DNA of 64,000 bases from NCBI GenBank assembly GCA_030063045.1, contig JAQSEB010000010.1, positions 2,969,501 through 3,033,500 on the forward strand. The letters run 5' to 3'. The stretch is from Pratylenchus scribneri. Lineage: Eukaryota > Nematoda > Chromadorea > Rhabditida > Pratylenchidae. Positions 12,980-25,479 of this stretch are shown piece after piece (the stretch's first letter is position 1; each line of letters opens with the position of its first letter). The notes under the pieces are model-generated. The model was not told the DNA's origin. It saw only the letters and a program-made list of their open reading frames with translations, and did no database searches. The translations under genes were made by a program, and so were the position numbers.

Positions 12980-13410
12980 AAGATTGAGAATTTTCTGCTC
13001 TACAAAATGATATCAAGATCATTAAAATTGGTTAGGAATGAAAGAAGTTATGAGCGTTCAAATTTAGGCTTCCAAATTGGGGCAATCTCCTTATCAGTAC
13101 AGTACTAATATAATAAGTATAAGTATAAAATGAAAAAGGGAGGAGAAGGAAGATAGGTGATTTTACCTTCAAGGAATATTCCTATGCAGCTGATTGTGAA
13201 GAAGAAGGCGATTTCTGTGACCGTACTTTCTCCCTTCCTTTATCAACGAGAGGGCACAATCGACATGCCCTGAGGAATCATCACCCAGCAAATCCTTTTC
13301 CTAAATAAAATAATAAATTCAATATTTTTAAAAGCTTATAACTCATCAAGGATTGAACGCATTTTGATGATCTTGGCATGGTTTTGTAAAGCAGAAAATT
13401 TTCTATTTAA
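12980..13410. mobile_element. Palindromic MITE-like element, copy 2
   Basis: The ends GAGAATTTTCTGCTCTACAAAA (left) and GTTTTGTAAAGCAGAAAATTTTC (right) are inverted and match the ends of the copy at 6305-6762. The subterminal words AAAATTGGTTAGGAATGAAAG and CATCAAGGATTGAACGCATT are also shared. The core holds GACCGTACTTTCTCCCTTCC, the complement of the AGTACGGT core of copy 1, so the core lies in the opposite orientation. About 430 bp, non-coding. Confidence 0.7.
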
Positions 13411-16400
13411 TAATATAAAAAAATATTCTATAAATTTTTAATTAGAATAAATTATTTTGGTTAATTGGAGCACTAATTTTTATTAATTTATTCCTCCCAT
13501 AATGGATTTTCAACATAAAATTTCATATGATTTATTCAATAATTATAAATTAGTACCAATTATTCATTCATTTATTCAAACTTTCAACATCTTCCCATTC
13601 AAAAATTCTTTGGTTTTTTTTTTTCCAAATTTTCATGCAATTAAATGTTTAAGGAGGCACCAACAGTTGTTCCCCTTCTTCTCTTTTTGTATTTGTTGGG
13701 ACTTAAAATGGAAAGGCTAAAAGCGAAAATTGGCTTTTTTGACACGTTTCTTCCTTTGGATTGGAACAGCAAAGATCGCCTTCAAAATTGCCTTTTGGCC
13801 AGGAATATTCCCAAGGCTTTTATTTTTCTCTTTTTGCCTCCTATTTAATTATTGTTGCCAATTATTTTCTTCAATTCCCTTTCTAAATTATTTTCCTTTC
13901 AAATTCTTTTACCAATTGCCACAAATATCCTTCCAATATTATCAATCAATCCAATCTTCTTTTACTTAAATCGCACCAATTTCATACCAATTTGTAATGA
14001 TTAATGAACAAGCCATTCCTCCAATTTGAATTCAAATATTTTCAATAATGATTAGTCATTTTTTTTCGCTCCATTCCATCCGCCCACCCAAATGACACAC
14101 AACGCAAATTCATTCACATTTGCTTCCTTCATCATTCTATTCTTTCCCCCATTTTCGTATTCCAATTTAAATCCACTCGCAATCAGTCCATATTTTTAAA
14201 TTACAAATTTGCGTGCATTTTGGCCATTTTCAAGGCCATAAAAGTACAATATAATATGACATGCCACCAAACGACCAATAAAACCCAAATTCCTTCTCCA
14301 ATAATTCCAATTGAGGAGGCGTATATAAATATAATAATGAAGGATGATAATGACAATCGCAAAAAAGTGCCAATTTAAGCTATTAGCCCATTAAAAACCC
14401 ACTAAAAGGAATGATTTTTAAATTATTTGTCGCTGCTTTAAAATTGTTTTTTGCCCATCTATCTTCCTTTACCTCCACAACAAACATGAAAAGGCTGAAA
14501 TGGCCATGATTTGTATTTATAATTTTAACAATTCTTTATTCTTTTTATTATTTTCCTTTTTGCTTTCAATTGTTTTGCGGCGCAAATGTTTTTATTTCAA
14601 AACTTAAACAAATAAAACATAAAACATGAAAAAACATCAAAATATTTTTTTGAAAGCATCAAAAAGATTGCATTGTTCCAATTTCCAAACCAAAAAATTT
14701 ACAAAAAATTCTCATTTTAATCAAAAATTAAATGCAATAATTCACTTTTGTCCAGCTTATATCCCCAGGCATTTTTGTGCCATAAACTTGGCCATTGCCA
14801 TTTTCCAGCATTTGATCCTAAATTATATGGAGCCCTTTCAATATTGGGCCATGAAATATATCGCCATTATTTTGATCAAAATCATTTTAAAAGCAGCTCA
14901 AAATTAATTCTAGGCAAAAACAATTTCTCTCAAAATTTATTAAATAAATCCACAGCTGTTCCACCCTCAAAAAATATCCACCTTCCTTTTCATGAATTTA
15001 GGCCATGAGGCATTCAAAGGATTAAACGAAAATTCCCGACTTTTTTTCAAAAGAAAATTCCTCATCAAATCAAAGTCCCTTTAAATGTTGATCACATCAA
15101 TTTGGCCATTTTTCAAGTGCTTAAAATTTTAGCTCATATCCGAAAAACGAAATGGGTTTGAAACAAATGACTGAATCCATCCAACTCAAAACCCATTGAA
15201 TCAAATCCCCATTCTCAAAAGAGAGCATTTGTTCAATACTCCCAAAAAATGCCGGGGAAAAGCTAGCCTAAAGGCTTCTTCCTCTCCCCTCACCCTTCCA
15301 TTCGGAGCCACATTCCTCCAATTAGGCAAAGGGAAAAGCAGCGTTTGTCGACGTCTTTCTTTCCTCCCTGTTAGCTTCTCCATGCTCGCCCAACACATTG
15401 CGATGGCCGACGATCAATCACCGGCGGCAATTGGGTGGATGGTTAGGAGCAAAAAACGGCGCAACAGCGGACGCCGTTGATGAAGGGGATTCCACGCGAA
15501 AAGGCAAGAAGCGAACGATGGGCTTCATGGGAATGGACGATCACAAAAGGGTGAAGATGGGCTTTGAAGGGAGGAAAAGCCAAAGGAAAAACAGAGGAAC
15601 AAAACGATCCAATCCTTCCTTGCTCGGCTGGGCCAGTTCCTCCGCCCATATGCTTTGCTGGAAAGTTGTGTGGAAGTCAAACGAGTTGGTCGACGGCTGC
15701 TGAATGGATGTGGAAGGGGTGAATTGGTTGGGGGGCTTGATTGGTTCCCTCCCCGTCAACAATCGTTCCCCCAAAAAAGCCTTCACATATTCCTTCCAAT
15801 TTGCCGCTTCTTCCTCCTCCTTCATTTTCCAGCTTCAACCCTTGAAGCAGCTTCCCCCTTTCCCCATTATTGCGATCTATTGCGACGACCCCTTCGGCTT
15901 CTTCCATCCGCTTATTCTTTTTTCTTCCTTCTATTCATTTCCTCCTATTATAATTGTCCATTCCGCCAGCCGATCAACAATCAAAATATTCATTCAACAT
16001 TTTCCCCAAATCATTTCCTCCATTCATTAATACGAAATTCAATACAAATGGCACATTTTACAATTTCCATTTATTAAAATTATAAACAGTGAACCTCTCT
16101 TTTCTCCAATAATTGCCCCAATTTTCATTGTTTTCGCTCAAGTTGTACTAATTTTGGTATTGTTTAAGTTTTCCCATTCGCACATCTTTTTTCAATAAGA
16201 TGATTTCCATAAAATTTAATTTAGAAAGCCTCATACATCCCATTATTAATATTCATTTTATGGCTAATATTGTTTAATAATGTTTTAGTTTTATTTATTT
16301 TCCTGATATTCTTTGATTTTGAAACTTTTTCTTACAATTTTAATGTCGGCAAATTTCCCAGCCAGAATTATTTGCCAATTTAGCCCTGGGAAAATCCCGC

Positions 16401-16650
16401 CAATCTATCCCATTTTTCTTTATTTTTATTCATTCTTCTTTTCTCATTTTTTATTCAAAGCTTCCGCCAGAATCTCATGTCTACGAAAACGAAATAATGA
16501 TGGGGTCAAATTCCATTAAAGCCCAATGTGAAAGTAAAATAAAGTCGTGGAACGTAGTTGGCTAAAAAAGTTGCACAATTTATTTTCTTTTTGTGCCTAA
16601 TCAAGCGAAAATCGCGCAAGAAAAGATTATTTTAATATATATATATTTAG
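13411..16650. other. Intergenic with a GC-richer island at ~15.2-15.95 kb
   Basis: Mostly AT-rich. Between about 15200 and 15950 the composition becomes balanced, and several overlapping ORFs of 70-140 codons appear on both strands. None shows a recognisable domain, and none joins to neighbours by phased splice sites. I treat them as by-products of composition. A regulatory or non-coding transcript cannot be excluded. Confidence 0.45.
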
Positions 16651-16654
16651 AACA

Positions 16655-17499
16655 CTTTTCGGAATGAAATCAGAATTGTTTCCGGAATGAAATCAGAATT
16701 CTTTCCGGAATGAAAATCAGAATTCTTTCCGGAATGAAAATCAGAATTGTTTCCGTAATGAAATTAGAATTCTTTCTGGAATGAAAATCAGAATTCTTTC
16801 CGGAATGAAAATCAGAATTCTTTCCGGAATGAAAATCAGAATTATTTCCGGAATGAAAATCAGAATTCTTTCCGGAATGAAAATCAGAATTCTTTCCGGA
16901 ATGAAAATCAGAATTCTTTCCGGAATGAAAATCAGAATTCTTTCCGGAATGAAAATCAGAATCTTTCCGGAATGAAAATCAGAATTCTTTCCGGAATGAA
17001 AATCAGAATTCTTTCCGGAATGAAAATCAGAATTGTTTCCGTAATGAAATTAGAATTGTTTCCGGAATGAAAATCAGAATTGTTTCCGGAATGAAAATCA
17101 GAATTCTTTCCGGAATGAAAATCAGAATTCTTTCCGGAATGAAAATCAGAATTAGTTTCCGGAATGAAAATCAGAATTCTTTCCGGAATGAAAATCAGAA
17201 TTCTTTCCGGAATGAAAATCAGAATTAGTTTCCGGAGTGAAAATCAGAATTCTTTCCGGAATGAAATTAGAATTGTTTCCGGAATGAAAATCAGAATTCT
17301 TTCCGGAATGAAATTAGAATTGTTTCCGGAATGAAAATCAGAATTGTTTCCGGAATGAAAATCAGAATTATTTCCGGAATGAAAATCAGAATTGTTTCCG
17401 GAATGAAAATCAGAATTGTTTCCGGAATGAAAATCAGAATTCTTACCGGAATGAAAATCAGAATTCTTACCGGAATGAAAATCAAAATTCTTTCCGGTT
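16655..17499. repeat. 24-bp minisatellite array, about 35 copies
   Basis: Tandem units of consensus CCGGAATGAAAATCAGAATT plus CTTT (24 bp). Variation is concentrated at one position (CTTT, GTTT, ATTT or AGTTT), with a few AAAT/AAATC length variants. Because 24 is a multiple of three, long periodic ORFs appear in several frames, such as MKIRILSG repeats; these are artefacts. Each unit junction carries the palindrome TTCCGGAA. Confidence 0.95.
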
Positions 17500-17519
17500 A
17501 GCACTTTCCAGAATGAATT

Positions 17520-20500
17520 TATTAGAAATCAGAATCATAATATTAATTAATCTAATAATTTTTTAATCGAATAAAAAACCCGGATAAATTTAAAATATGC
17601 ACTTTCTGGTGCATCATTTCCTCCATTACATTTGTGTATTTGTTTGTATTTGTAATCATCAATTAATTTGTATTTGTACAGGCAACAAAAAAAGACGGGC
17701 GTTGAATTCATTATGGCATTGTATCCCCAACCCCAGCCTTTTCATTTCCCAATAAATTTGTTGGCCATTTTTTATCTTCAATCACGCCGGAAATGCTTTT
17801 ATCCCCACAATTAAATTTACCATACTTAAACCCTCTTTTTATATTTGTTAATGGATTCCAATAAAAAATTGTCGTCCCAATTCTCTGCCTTTTGGTTAAA
17901 AGTCAAATATATATATTTTTTAGAAATGATCACCGCCAAAACGCCCCCAAAAATTTGAGGCTGCTTTTCCCTTCAATTCGCCTCCTTCATTCTAGAACCT
18001 CAATGGGAAGGAAAAATGAATGCTGGAGGGATATTCATGTGAATGGTCGAGGAATTTCCTCCTGTCCAAAAATTTAAATTGAATTTGCCACTTTTGATGA
18101 CAGCCAATAATTCCATTTTCGATCATTCTTATAATTCTACTGATATTCAGCTGATTATTTATATAATTGACACCATCCATTTCTATTTTTTGCCTATTCT
18201 CAATTGTAAATCCATTCCTAATAGGGAAATCCCTGCAAAAAATGGCCTCCTCCTTATGTCCTATCCCATTTTCCCTTATCATTTTTTTCGAATGCCTCCA
18301 TAGAATACCTTGGCCAATGAAAATGTCCACATTTTTCGCATTCAAACATAGACTCCAAAAATTTTGGGCAAAATGGTTTGGATTGAATCGTTAGAATTGA
18401 CGTAAATTTACAGAGGCCTAAAAAATAGATGGGCGCAGAAAAGAAAAGAAGGGGAAATGGCCAAATGAACAATTTTCAATGTAGGGGAAAGGTGGGCTGG
18501 CCAAATATTGCCTCTCCAATGTCCCATTCCATTCCAGCATTGGAGGGAGGGTCATCCAATACTTTATCTCAAATATATTCACATTTTTGAGGCCAATTTC
18601 ATTGCGGAATTTCCCCTCATTCCATTTACCTATTAAAAAGGTTCATTTTCTGATTATTAATGGGCAAGAATTTGGAATCATACCAGCGAATGATCCTTCT
18701 TGATTAGTTGGCGGATAAATCACTATTTTCAATGCTTCATTCCCTTGTCCAACACAATTTTTGGTGTTTATCAAAATTAAAATTAAATGAGGGAATATAT
18801 GATTTGATTTTGATCTAAACAATTGGCATTTCTATGAGCTTATTAGCATATTAATATTGGGGCAACAATAAATATTAAACCACCTGTTTTTGATCTATTT
18901 TAATATAAATTTAGCCCATTTATTGTTATTTTTTTCATTCAATTTTGGGTTTTGCCATCTCCATCATATTTTTTCCTCCAAATATGACATCAACTAAATC
19001 TTTTTTTCTCATTGTTGTCAATTCTTTGCTTTCCCATAGGCCTCATCCACCTTAAATGATGCCAAAATTAGAAAGAATGTTGGTTGGAGGCCAAAGTCCC
19101 CTCATTTCCTCCCTCCAATGGCGCCACTTTGTTTGGGCTTTGTCAATGCCTCTTTTTACCCACCCTCCTAATGTTCCGGTGTATGTGTCCATTTTTGGAC
19201 CACCGCAGGCAGCTTTTCTGCCAGCTGCTGAAAACTCAATTCAATCATCATCCGGCCAACCCCATTTTCACCATTCCCGGCAATCCAATTCCCTTTCACC
19301 AATGCCGAGATTGTTTTTGCCCGGCCATTTTAGTTTTTTTGTGCAAACAAAACATCTTCTATAGACCCATATTGTTGCAGTCTATGCAGCTTTTTTACTA
19401 TTAAATTAGGAAAAGTTGACCTTTTGAGACAAAAGGAAAATATGGAAAAGAGAGCATCATTTTTTTAAATTTTATTCCACTTTTGCATATTCTTTGTTCC
19501 TCTTTGTGAAGAAGATTCACCGCCATCCATTGTTGCCTACCAAAATGGGTCAATATGTGGCACAATGCCCTTCTGGCATTTTCAATTCACGTCATTTTCC
19601 CATGCTCTGCCATTCTATTCTCCCCCACATTCCTCCATCCATCCCCCTTTCTTTATTCGTCCATAATATTCCATGGGAGTTTACTTTTACGGGGATTCTC
19701 AAAGCATCGGCTTCTTCCATTCCATTCCCTCTTTCTTCCTTTTGTGGCATATTCCCCCTCTCCCTCCTTTGGCGGGTCGCGTGGGGGCGGAATTTAAGAT
19801 TAAAATTAAAATTGTGGGGTTATCGGCTGCCACAGCAATTCAAAAAATTGATGGGACGAAATGGAATGAAAATGAATTTTGATGTTGATGGTCCAAAATG
19901 TGTGCTCTTTGCCTTCTGCCACTGTTCAAAAAATTCATAAATTCTATTAAAATATTAATGGGCCACCAGCTACCACCAAACTCCTTCACTTTAATAAAAT
20001 TTTAAATTTTGATTCAAAATTTTTATGGACCCAATCCATCTCTTTTCCCATTCTCGCATCTCATTCCATTAAAAATGACGAAATATTTTTAAAAAAAATT
20101 AAAAAATTTCAACAGGATGTAAAAAATTTATGCCTTTTTTCCGCATTTTCCCCGGTTGGGCACATTCTTCCAATTTTAAATACATTCCGGCATTAATTTT
20201 TTGGCCATAATAAGAGGGAGGACTACCTATATCCAATTTCAAAACAATGAAAACAGAATTTTTAAATAACCGGAAACTTCTTTGGGTATTCTACTCCCTC
20301 GCATATTGTCCCTTTTCCGAGTCTTTCGTCATTTTTGAAACTTTATAGCCAATTTTATTAGTCATTTTGTTGGCCACCCCCGCTAATCCCCTTTCCAATT
20401 TTCCCCATAAATGAGAGAATTCCCAGCTAAACAACAAAAGTACCTTCAAAAATTGCGTGGGTTTAAAAATGCGCATAATTCAATGCCATCTTTGACCAAT

Positions 20501-22785
20501 TTGGACACGCAAATTTGGCCATAAATATATCCAAATAAAGAATGGGAACTATAAAGGATAATAAACAGAGGAAAATGGTTGACGCCACCCGCATAAAATG
20601 TGGCATTTTAGGCGCCAGCAGAGTGAAATGCCCCAAAGGGAATTCCTCCTTCAAAATGGCATCGACCTCTTTCCCATTCCTTCGCATTCTCTGGTCCCAA
20701 AAGTGGTCGCCGCTTTTTACAATGATGCTAAATAAAAATTTTTGTTTGCTTTCCCATTTCGCCGTGGGCGCCCTCACCATTTTCGGCATTCACCCCTTTC
20801 AATGTTGAATTTTCGCACACGTCAATTTGGGTGGATGCCGCCCACCACCCAAAAATGTGGTCATTTCCTTTTATGAGGGGCCACCAGAATCCATTCATTC
20901 CCATTTTGGTGCCTCACCTTCTTGCCGGAGGCACTTCTCTCCCATTTTTCCCTAATTCCCTTTTCCTCTAGGCAAACATTTTTCCCGACCATTCCCGAAA
21001 TATCCTCCCTGCAAAAAAAGACGAAACCCCAAGGGTCGCCGTGGCCCACGTTCTTTGCCCTTATTCCTGCCTTTTCCCTCTTTCATTTTCGGCTTCTTTT
21101 ATTCACACCCCAAAGGAACGCTTAAAGCCAGGTTGAAGGCCAAAATAGAAGCAGAAAAAAGTTGAAAGGAAAGAAGGAAAATTGAACACAACAAAAAAGT
21201 AAAGGGGGAGGAGGCTTTCAAGCCGGTAAAGCAAAATGGGCCACCGAAAGAAGAACATTTGGTCGAGAAGGGACTCGGGAGTGAAGGGAAGGGAAAAGAA
21301 TGGCAGCATCAGCAGCAGCTGGCGGCGTCATTTCACGTCGTTCCACCCCTCCCTTCCCCCCTCAGGCGCCCTTCTAAACACAACCATCCGCCCCCTTCCC
21401 CCCACCCCATTTGAGGCAATGCACACGGACGGCCTCCTTCCTTCCCCCAACATTCATTCCGGCCACCCGCTTCCATTTTGATGGCCTTCCCCATAAATGA
21501 GCGACTGCCCCCTTTCCACCCTTTAATTTTGCTTCTTTTAATTTTCCACCCAAATTGTGATTATTTATAAACAAATTTTTTGCTCGATTTTTTATGGAGT
21601 TTATTCCTGTAGATGCTATTTTTGGACAATTCTATTATAAATCTTCTGAATATTCGCGGTTTACTTTTTGACACCTATTTTGGACTCATAAACGGCCATT
21701 TGTTACCTTAATTTGTGGCAAATGCTATCAAATAAATAAAATAAATACTTTTTTGGGCACTGAATTGTGGGGCAACTTGTTGATAATTTATGGCACATTT
21801 CCTTCACCCATTCTCGACCCACACATTCATTCATTCTCCCACTCAACCTAATATTCCCATTCCTCCTTAGGCCACATCATTTTTGTTTTTTTTTTCTCCG
21901 CCATTTTTGCTGCCACCACAATTCTATGGCCATGGCCAGCATCTTGGCCCCACGGGCGCATTTCCGGCCAATGCCTTTCCCTCCCCTTTGCCGGCCATTC
22001 TCATTTATTTTCCCTTGCGCTTTTGCCCCACCCCCTCCGCCATTACCCCACATTTTCCCTTTTCCCGCAAAACGTCGTCGTCGACGCCCATTCCCCCTTT
22101 CCTCCCTCCAATTTTCCCTTCCGCTCCAAATTGGCCTTTGTATAAGACAAAAAGAATGAATGGGTAAAGGAGGAAGGGTTAGCGCGCGTCATTGCCAAAT
22201 GGACCATGGTGGGCTCCAAAAAGGCCAAGTCCCATCCCATCTCCTTCGCCGGATATGCCGGCCGCCGCCCCCATTTTGCCACTGGCCCCCAAAAATGCCT
22301 TTATGGCCAGAATTCCATCCATTTGGTCATCCCCCCTTGCCCTTCTCCATTCCAAATTCCCTTCATTTTCGTCCCCAGCAGCCGTTCATTTCCTTCCACC
22401 CTTTTAGTGTTGAGCTTCCAGCCTTCTCTGGCTTTGCGGCAAAAGCCTCATTGCTTCTCCTTTTTTGGGGTCGACTTTCCCGCAGCAGTCATTTTCCACG
22501 AATTTTGTGTGCAACCATTCCATTATTCATCCATTTATTTCGCCGCATTCCTCTTCCATTTTATTACCTTCTCGGCAAAAATATTGCAGACTCAAAAGAG
22601 GCAACTAGCCACACGGCGCCGAACTTTTTGTCATTCATTAAAATTAAAAACTTCCCAAAACTTCCATTTAAAACCACCATTTTTAAGCAATTTTATTTAC
22701 TTATTTTTTAGACGGTTTGAACACAACATAAGTCCCATCATCGCCGGTACGGCCATTCCCCAAATAAAATTAGCATAAATACAAA
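17520..22785. other. Intergenic with GC-richer low-complexity stretch 20.6-22.6 kb
   Basis: There are no convincing exons. From about 20.6 to 22.6 kb, C/T-rich low-complexity DNA (TTTCC, CCCATT, CCATTT words) gives several overlapping ORFs up to 190 codons in three frames. They are rich in Pro, Phe, Ser and His, as expected from pyrimidine-biased sequence. No domain, signal peptide or splice chain supports any one of them. Confidence 0.5.
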
Positions 22786-22789
22786 ATGA

Positions 22790-22807
22790 GGGGGGGGGGG
22801 GGGGGGG
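22790..22807. repeat. Poly-G tract of 18
   Basis: An uninterrupted run of 18 guanines in otherwise AT-rich DNA, about 90 bp before the hAT-type element. It can form a G-quadruplex when single-stranded. Similar shorter G/C runs occur elsewhere in the window. Confidence 0.95.
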
Positions 22808-22900
22808 TTGATGTTGTTCAAAATTCAAAACATTAAAAAATATGGGCACAAAACATCGCAAAAAAATTCATTTAAAATTCAAATCCATCCGTAAAATAAT

Positions 22901-24357
22901 TAGAGACCGGCGCGGAGGAAAATCCGGACCCGCGGACCGGATTTTCGAACCGAAAAAATCCCGGGCCGGACCGGACCGGATAATCCGTACAAAATCCGGT
23001 CCGGAAATAATCCGTACCAAAAAAAATACGGATCCGGATACGGATTACGGATTTTCAAAAAAAATTTTTTTCGCAGATTTAAAGTAAAAAATAATTTTTT
23101 TTGCGCATATAAAATAAAAATAAATAAAATTTATCGTAAAATTAAAACAATGAATGAAATCAAATTCATGCAAATTAATATGAGCCGACTTCAGGAATAC
23201 TTTTATTAAGGAAAATCAACATTTCTACAGTTTCTGGACTCAAACTTGATCGGCGATAATCATAAACATCTTGTGCAATGCTGAATAATTGTACACGATA
23301 AATTAGATTTAATTAAGGCCAAAATGGATCAAAAGGAGGTGCTCGGGATATATCTGGATAAAGGAGGATTAAGGTGGATATAGAGGGATTAAATGGGAAT
23401 ACTGACTGAAATTGATGGGTGATTATTCGCTTGGATTAGGGAGGGTAGGGAAGTTAGCCGGTGGCCCTGACTAGACTAGTACTCAAAACTGGTAGGTTTA
23501 AGGCCTATAATACATTTATAAAGCTAGGGATTAGGGTAAGGGGTTCGGAGTATTGGATTCGCGCGAAGCCGGAATTAAAACAGCTCCAAACCGGGACACG
23601 CGCATACCGCTTTAAAATCTTGAAGCGGCACAAATCCAAAAATAAGCCTTATATTTGTTGATATCGAAAAATATTTCCTAACTTAATCCTATCAATTTCG
23701 GAGGCTTAATCCCCAATATCCACTTTAATCTCTCGATATCCGGATATATCCCGCGCACTCTCAGGGCCATCGGCTAACTTCCCTACCCTCCCTAATCCAA
23801 GCGAATAATCACCCATCCATTTCAGACATTATTCTCTCTTAATCCCTCTATATTCACCTTAATCTTCCTTTATCCAGATATATCCCGCGCACACCCTTTT
23901 GGTCCATTTTGGCTTTATTAAAACCTAATTTATCCATATTTTTTTTATTAGAAACCATTTTATGTTGAATAATTAATTTTTATTTACATTCGTTAAAAGA
24001 ATGTGAAAAATCATTCGGCAAAAAATTGGTACCCATTGGATAAAGAAAGCAAAAAAAGATATGCCTATTAAAAAAGAATCAGAAAAAGTAAATATAAAAA
24101 AAATATTTAATAGAATTTTTACATCGTTTCAAAAAAATTATTCAAAAAATTGGATGAATGGTCCTTTTTAAAACAATTTGGAAAATCCGTAAGATCCGGA
24201 CCGGATTGTACGGATTGGGAAAATTCCGGGCCGGACCGGACCGGATAATCCGTACAAAAATCCGGCCCGGAAAAAATCCGGAAAATCAAAAAATATACGG
24301 ATTTCGGACTCCGGGTCCGGATAATCCGTACGGATCCGGAATCCGCGCCGGCCTCTA
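22901..24357. mobile_element. Non-autonomous hAT-type DNA transposon, 1457 bp
   Basis: The terminal inverted repeats are TAGAGACCGGCGCGGA (left) and, read inward from the right, TAGAGGCCGGCGCGGA: 16 bp with one mismatch. The element is flanked by a perfect 8-bp duplication, AAAATAAT, at 22893-22900 and 24358-24365. An 8-bp target duplication and TIRs beginning YARNG are hAT-superfamily hallmarks. Both ends carry dense CCGGA/TCCGT subterminal words typical of transposase-binding zones. No transposase ORF is present (the longest inside is 66 codons), so it is non-autonomous. The intact duplication suggests a fairly recent insertion. Confidence 0.88.
23297..23934. repeat. Foldback nested within the hAT-type element
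   Basis: Arms 23297-23469 and 23762-23934 are 173-bp inverted repeats of close to 90% identity by eye. They share GGGATATATCTGGATAAAGG and GATTATTCGCTTGGATTAGG. The 292-bp centre between them is unrelated to the flanks and is GC-richer. Whether this is the element's own core or a second element inserted into it is unclear. Confidence 0.85.
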
Positions 24358-24365
24358 AAAATAAT

Positions 24366-25479
24366 CCACCTTTTCCCTCATTTTTGAAAGGCCATGGCCC
24401 AGAAGACCATTTTAGGGAGAAGGCCACCATCTCTAAATCAAATACAAATCCACCATTCTTTGATCCTTCTTTTCATATGAATGAGGGCGTGTTCCCCCCC
24501 CCCCCTCCCATTGGAACCGATTATTAATCCATTTGTTTAAAAAGGCCAATTTATAAAAATGAAATGTCAAAAGGTGTTCCCTCTCCTCTATTAAATTCAT
24601 CCAAATTGTCTTTTTTAATTGTCGGCTCCATTTCTCTCCTTTTCACCTTTCAAAAGGGCCATTGTCGACGACTAACTATGATTAAGCCTCTCAGGAAACA
24701 TTTTCAGTCTATTAAAATATCATTTTGATAGGAAAAAGACCAGGAAATTCGGGAAAATTCTTTGAAGGTTTCTTTTTTGTCCCTCATATTCCTTTGATCA
24801 AATTTGTATTGCTCATTTCACATGAATAGTTCCCCGCCAACATTCAAACAAATTCCAATTTCATTGTTCTAAACAACTTTAAAGCAAAAGGCCTTTCCTT
24901 TTTTTTATTTTACTTTCAATTTTGATTTGACCTTTAAATTTTGTGTGAACCAAATCAAAATCTCCTCTAAATGATTTATTTAGTTCCATTCGGGCCCATC
25001 AATTTGCTTTTTGGCTCGCCCACAATTTTGTATCGTGAATCGCATCGAATATAGTTTTTGGTTGTGGCGGCGGCATTCCCTATTTATTGTTTTTTTTTTG
25101 TTGATAATGTAATATTTGGGGAGGGGAAGTTTGGTTTTGGTTGATAAGAATTTGGGCGATCATCAAAGATGGAATAGAAGACTGGAAAAAAGGAGTAATT
25201 TGCGACTTTTGCCCTCCGCCCAAAAACATTTCCTCTGGCGCCGTCCTGCTAATCAGCACACCGCAGAGAATCATCATTTTCCCTTCTCATAATCATTCAT
25301 TTTGTCCAATTTATTTGTATTTTTTCCTTTCGACAATTTCACAAAAAATTCTGCAAATTTTACAGCTTCAATAAAAAACGACAATCAAAGCAAATTTGAT
25401 AAAAAAGGAAATAAATTTTGAGAAATTTCCTTCCTAAATTTCTTCAAATTTCAATTCAATTTCAACGAAAATAAAATAA
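24366..25479. other. Upstream region of TENT5
   Basis: No coding exon was found. A 10-base C tract lies at about 24496. A good acceptor (AATTTTACAG, ending at 25365) about 115 bp before the TENT5 ATG could be a trans-splice site or the end of a 5' UTR intron. Confidence 0.45.

Noticed and set aside
15196..16077. Cluster of ORFs up to 140 codons in the GC-richer island
   Set aside because: Several frames on both strands are equally open; nothing resembles a known protein and no phased junctions were found.
16781..17504. Repetitive ORFs (MKIRILSG, SDFHSGKN types) as a coding repeat protein
   Set aside because: They exist in several frames and both strands because the 24-bp unit is a multiple of three; there are no flanking exons.
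22160..22778. Overlapping ORFs of 183 and 190 codons
   Set aside because: They lie in different frames of the same pyrimidine-rich DNA, with Pro/Phe/Ser-biased products and no domain or splice support.
23461..23661. 66-codon ORF in the hAT-type element as a transposase remnant
   Set aside because: It begins inside a foldback arm and shows no hAT dimerisation or catalytic motif; too short to support.
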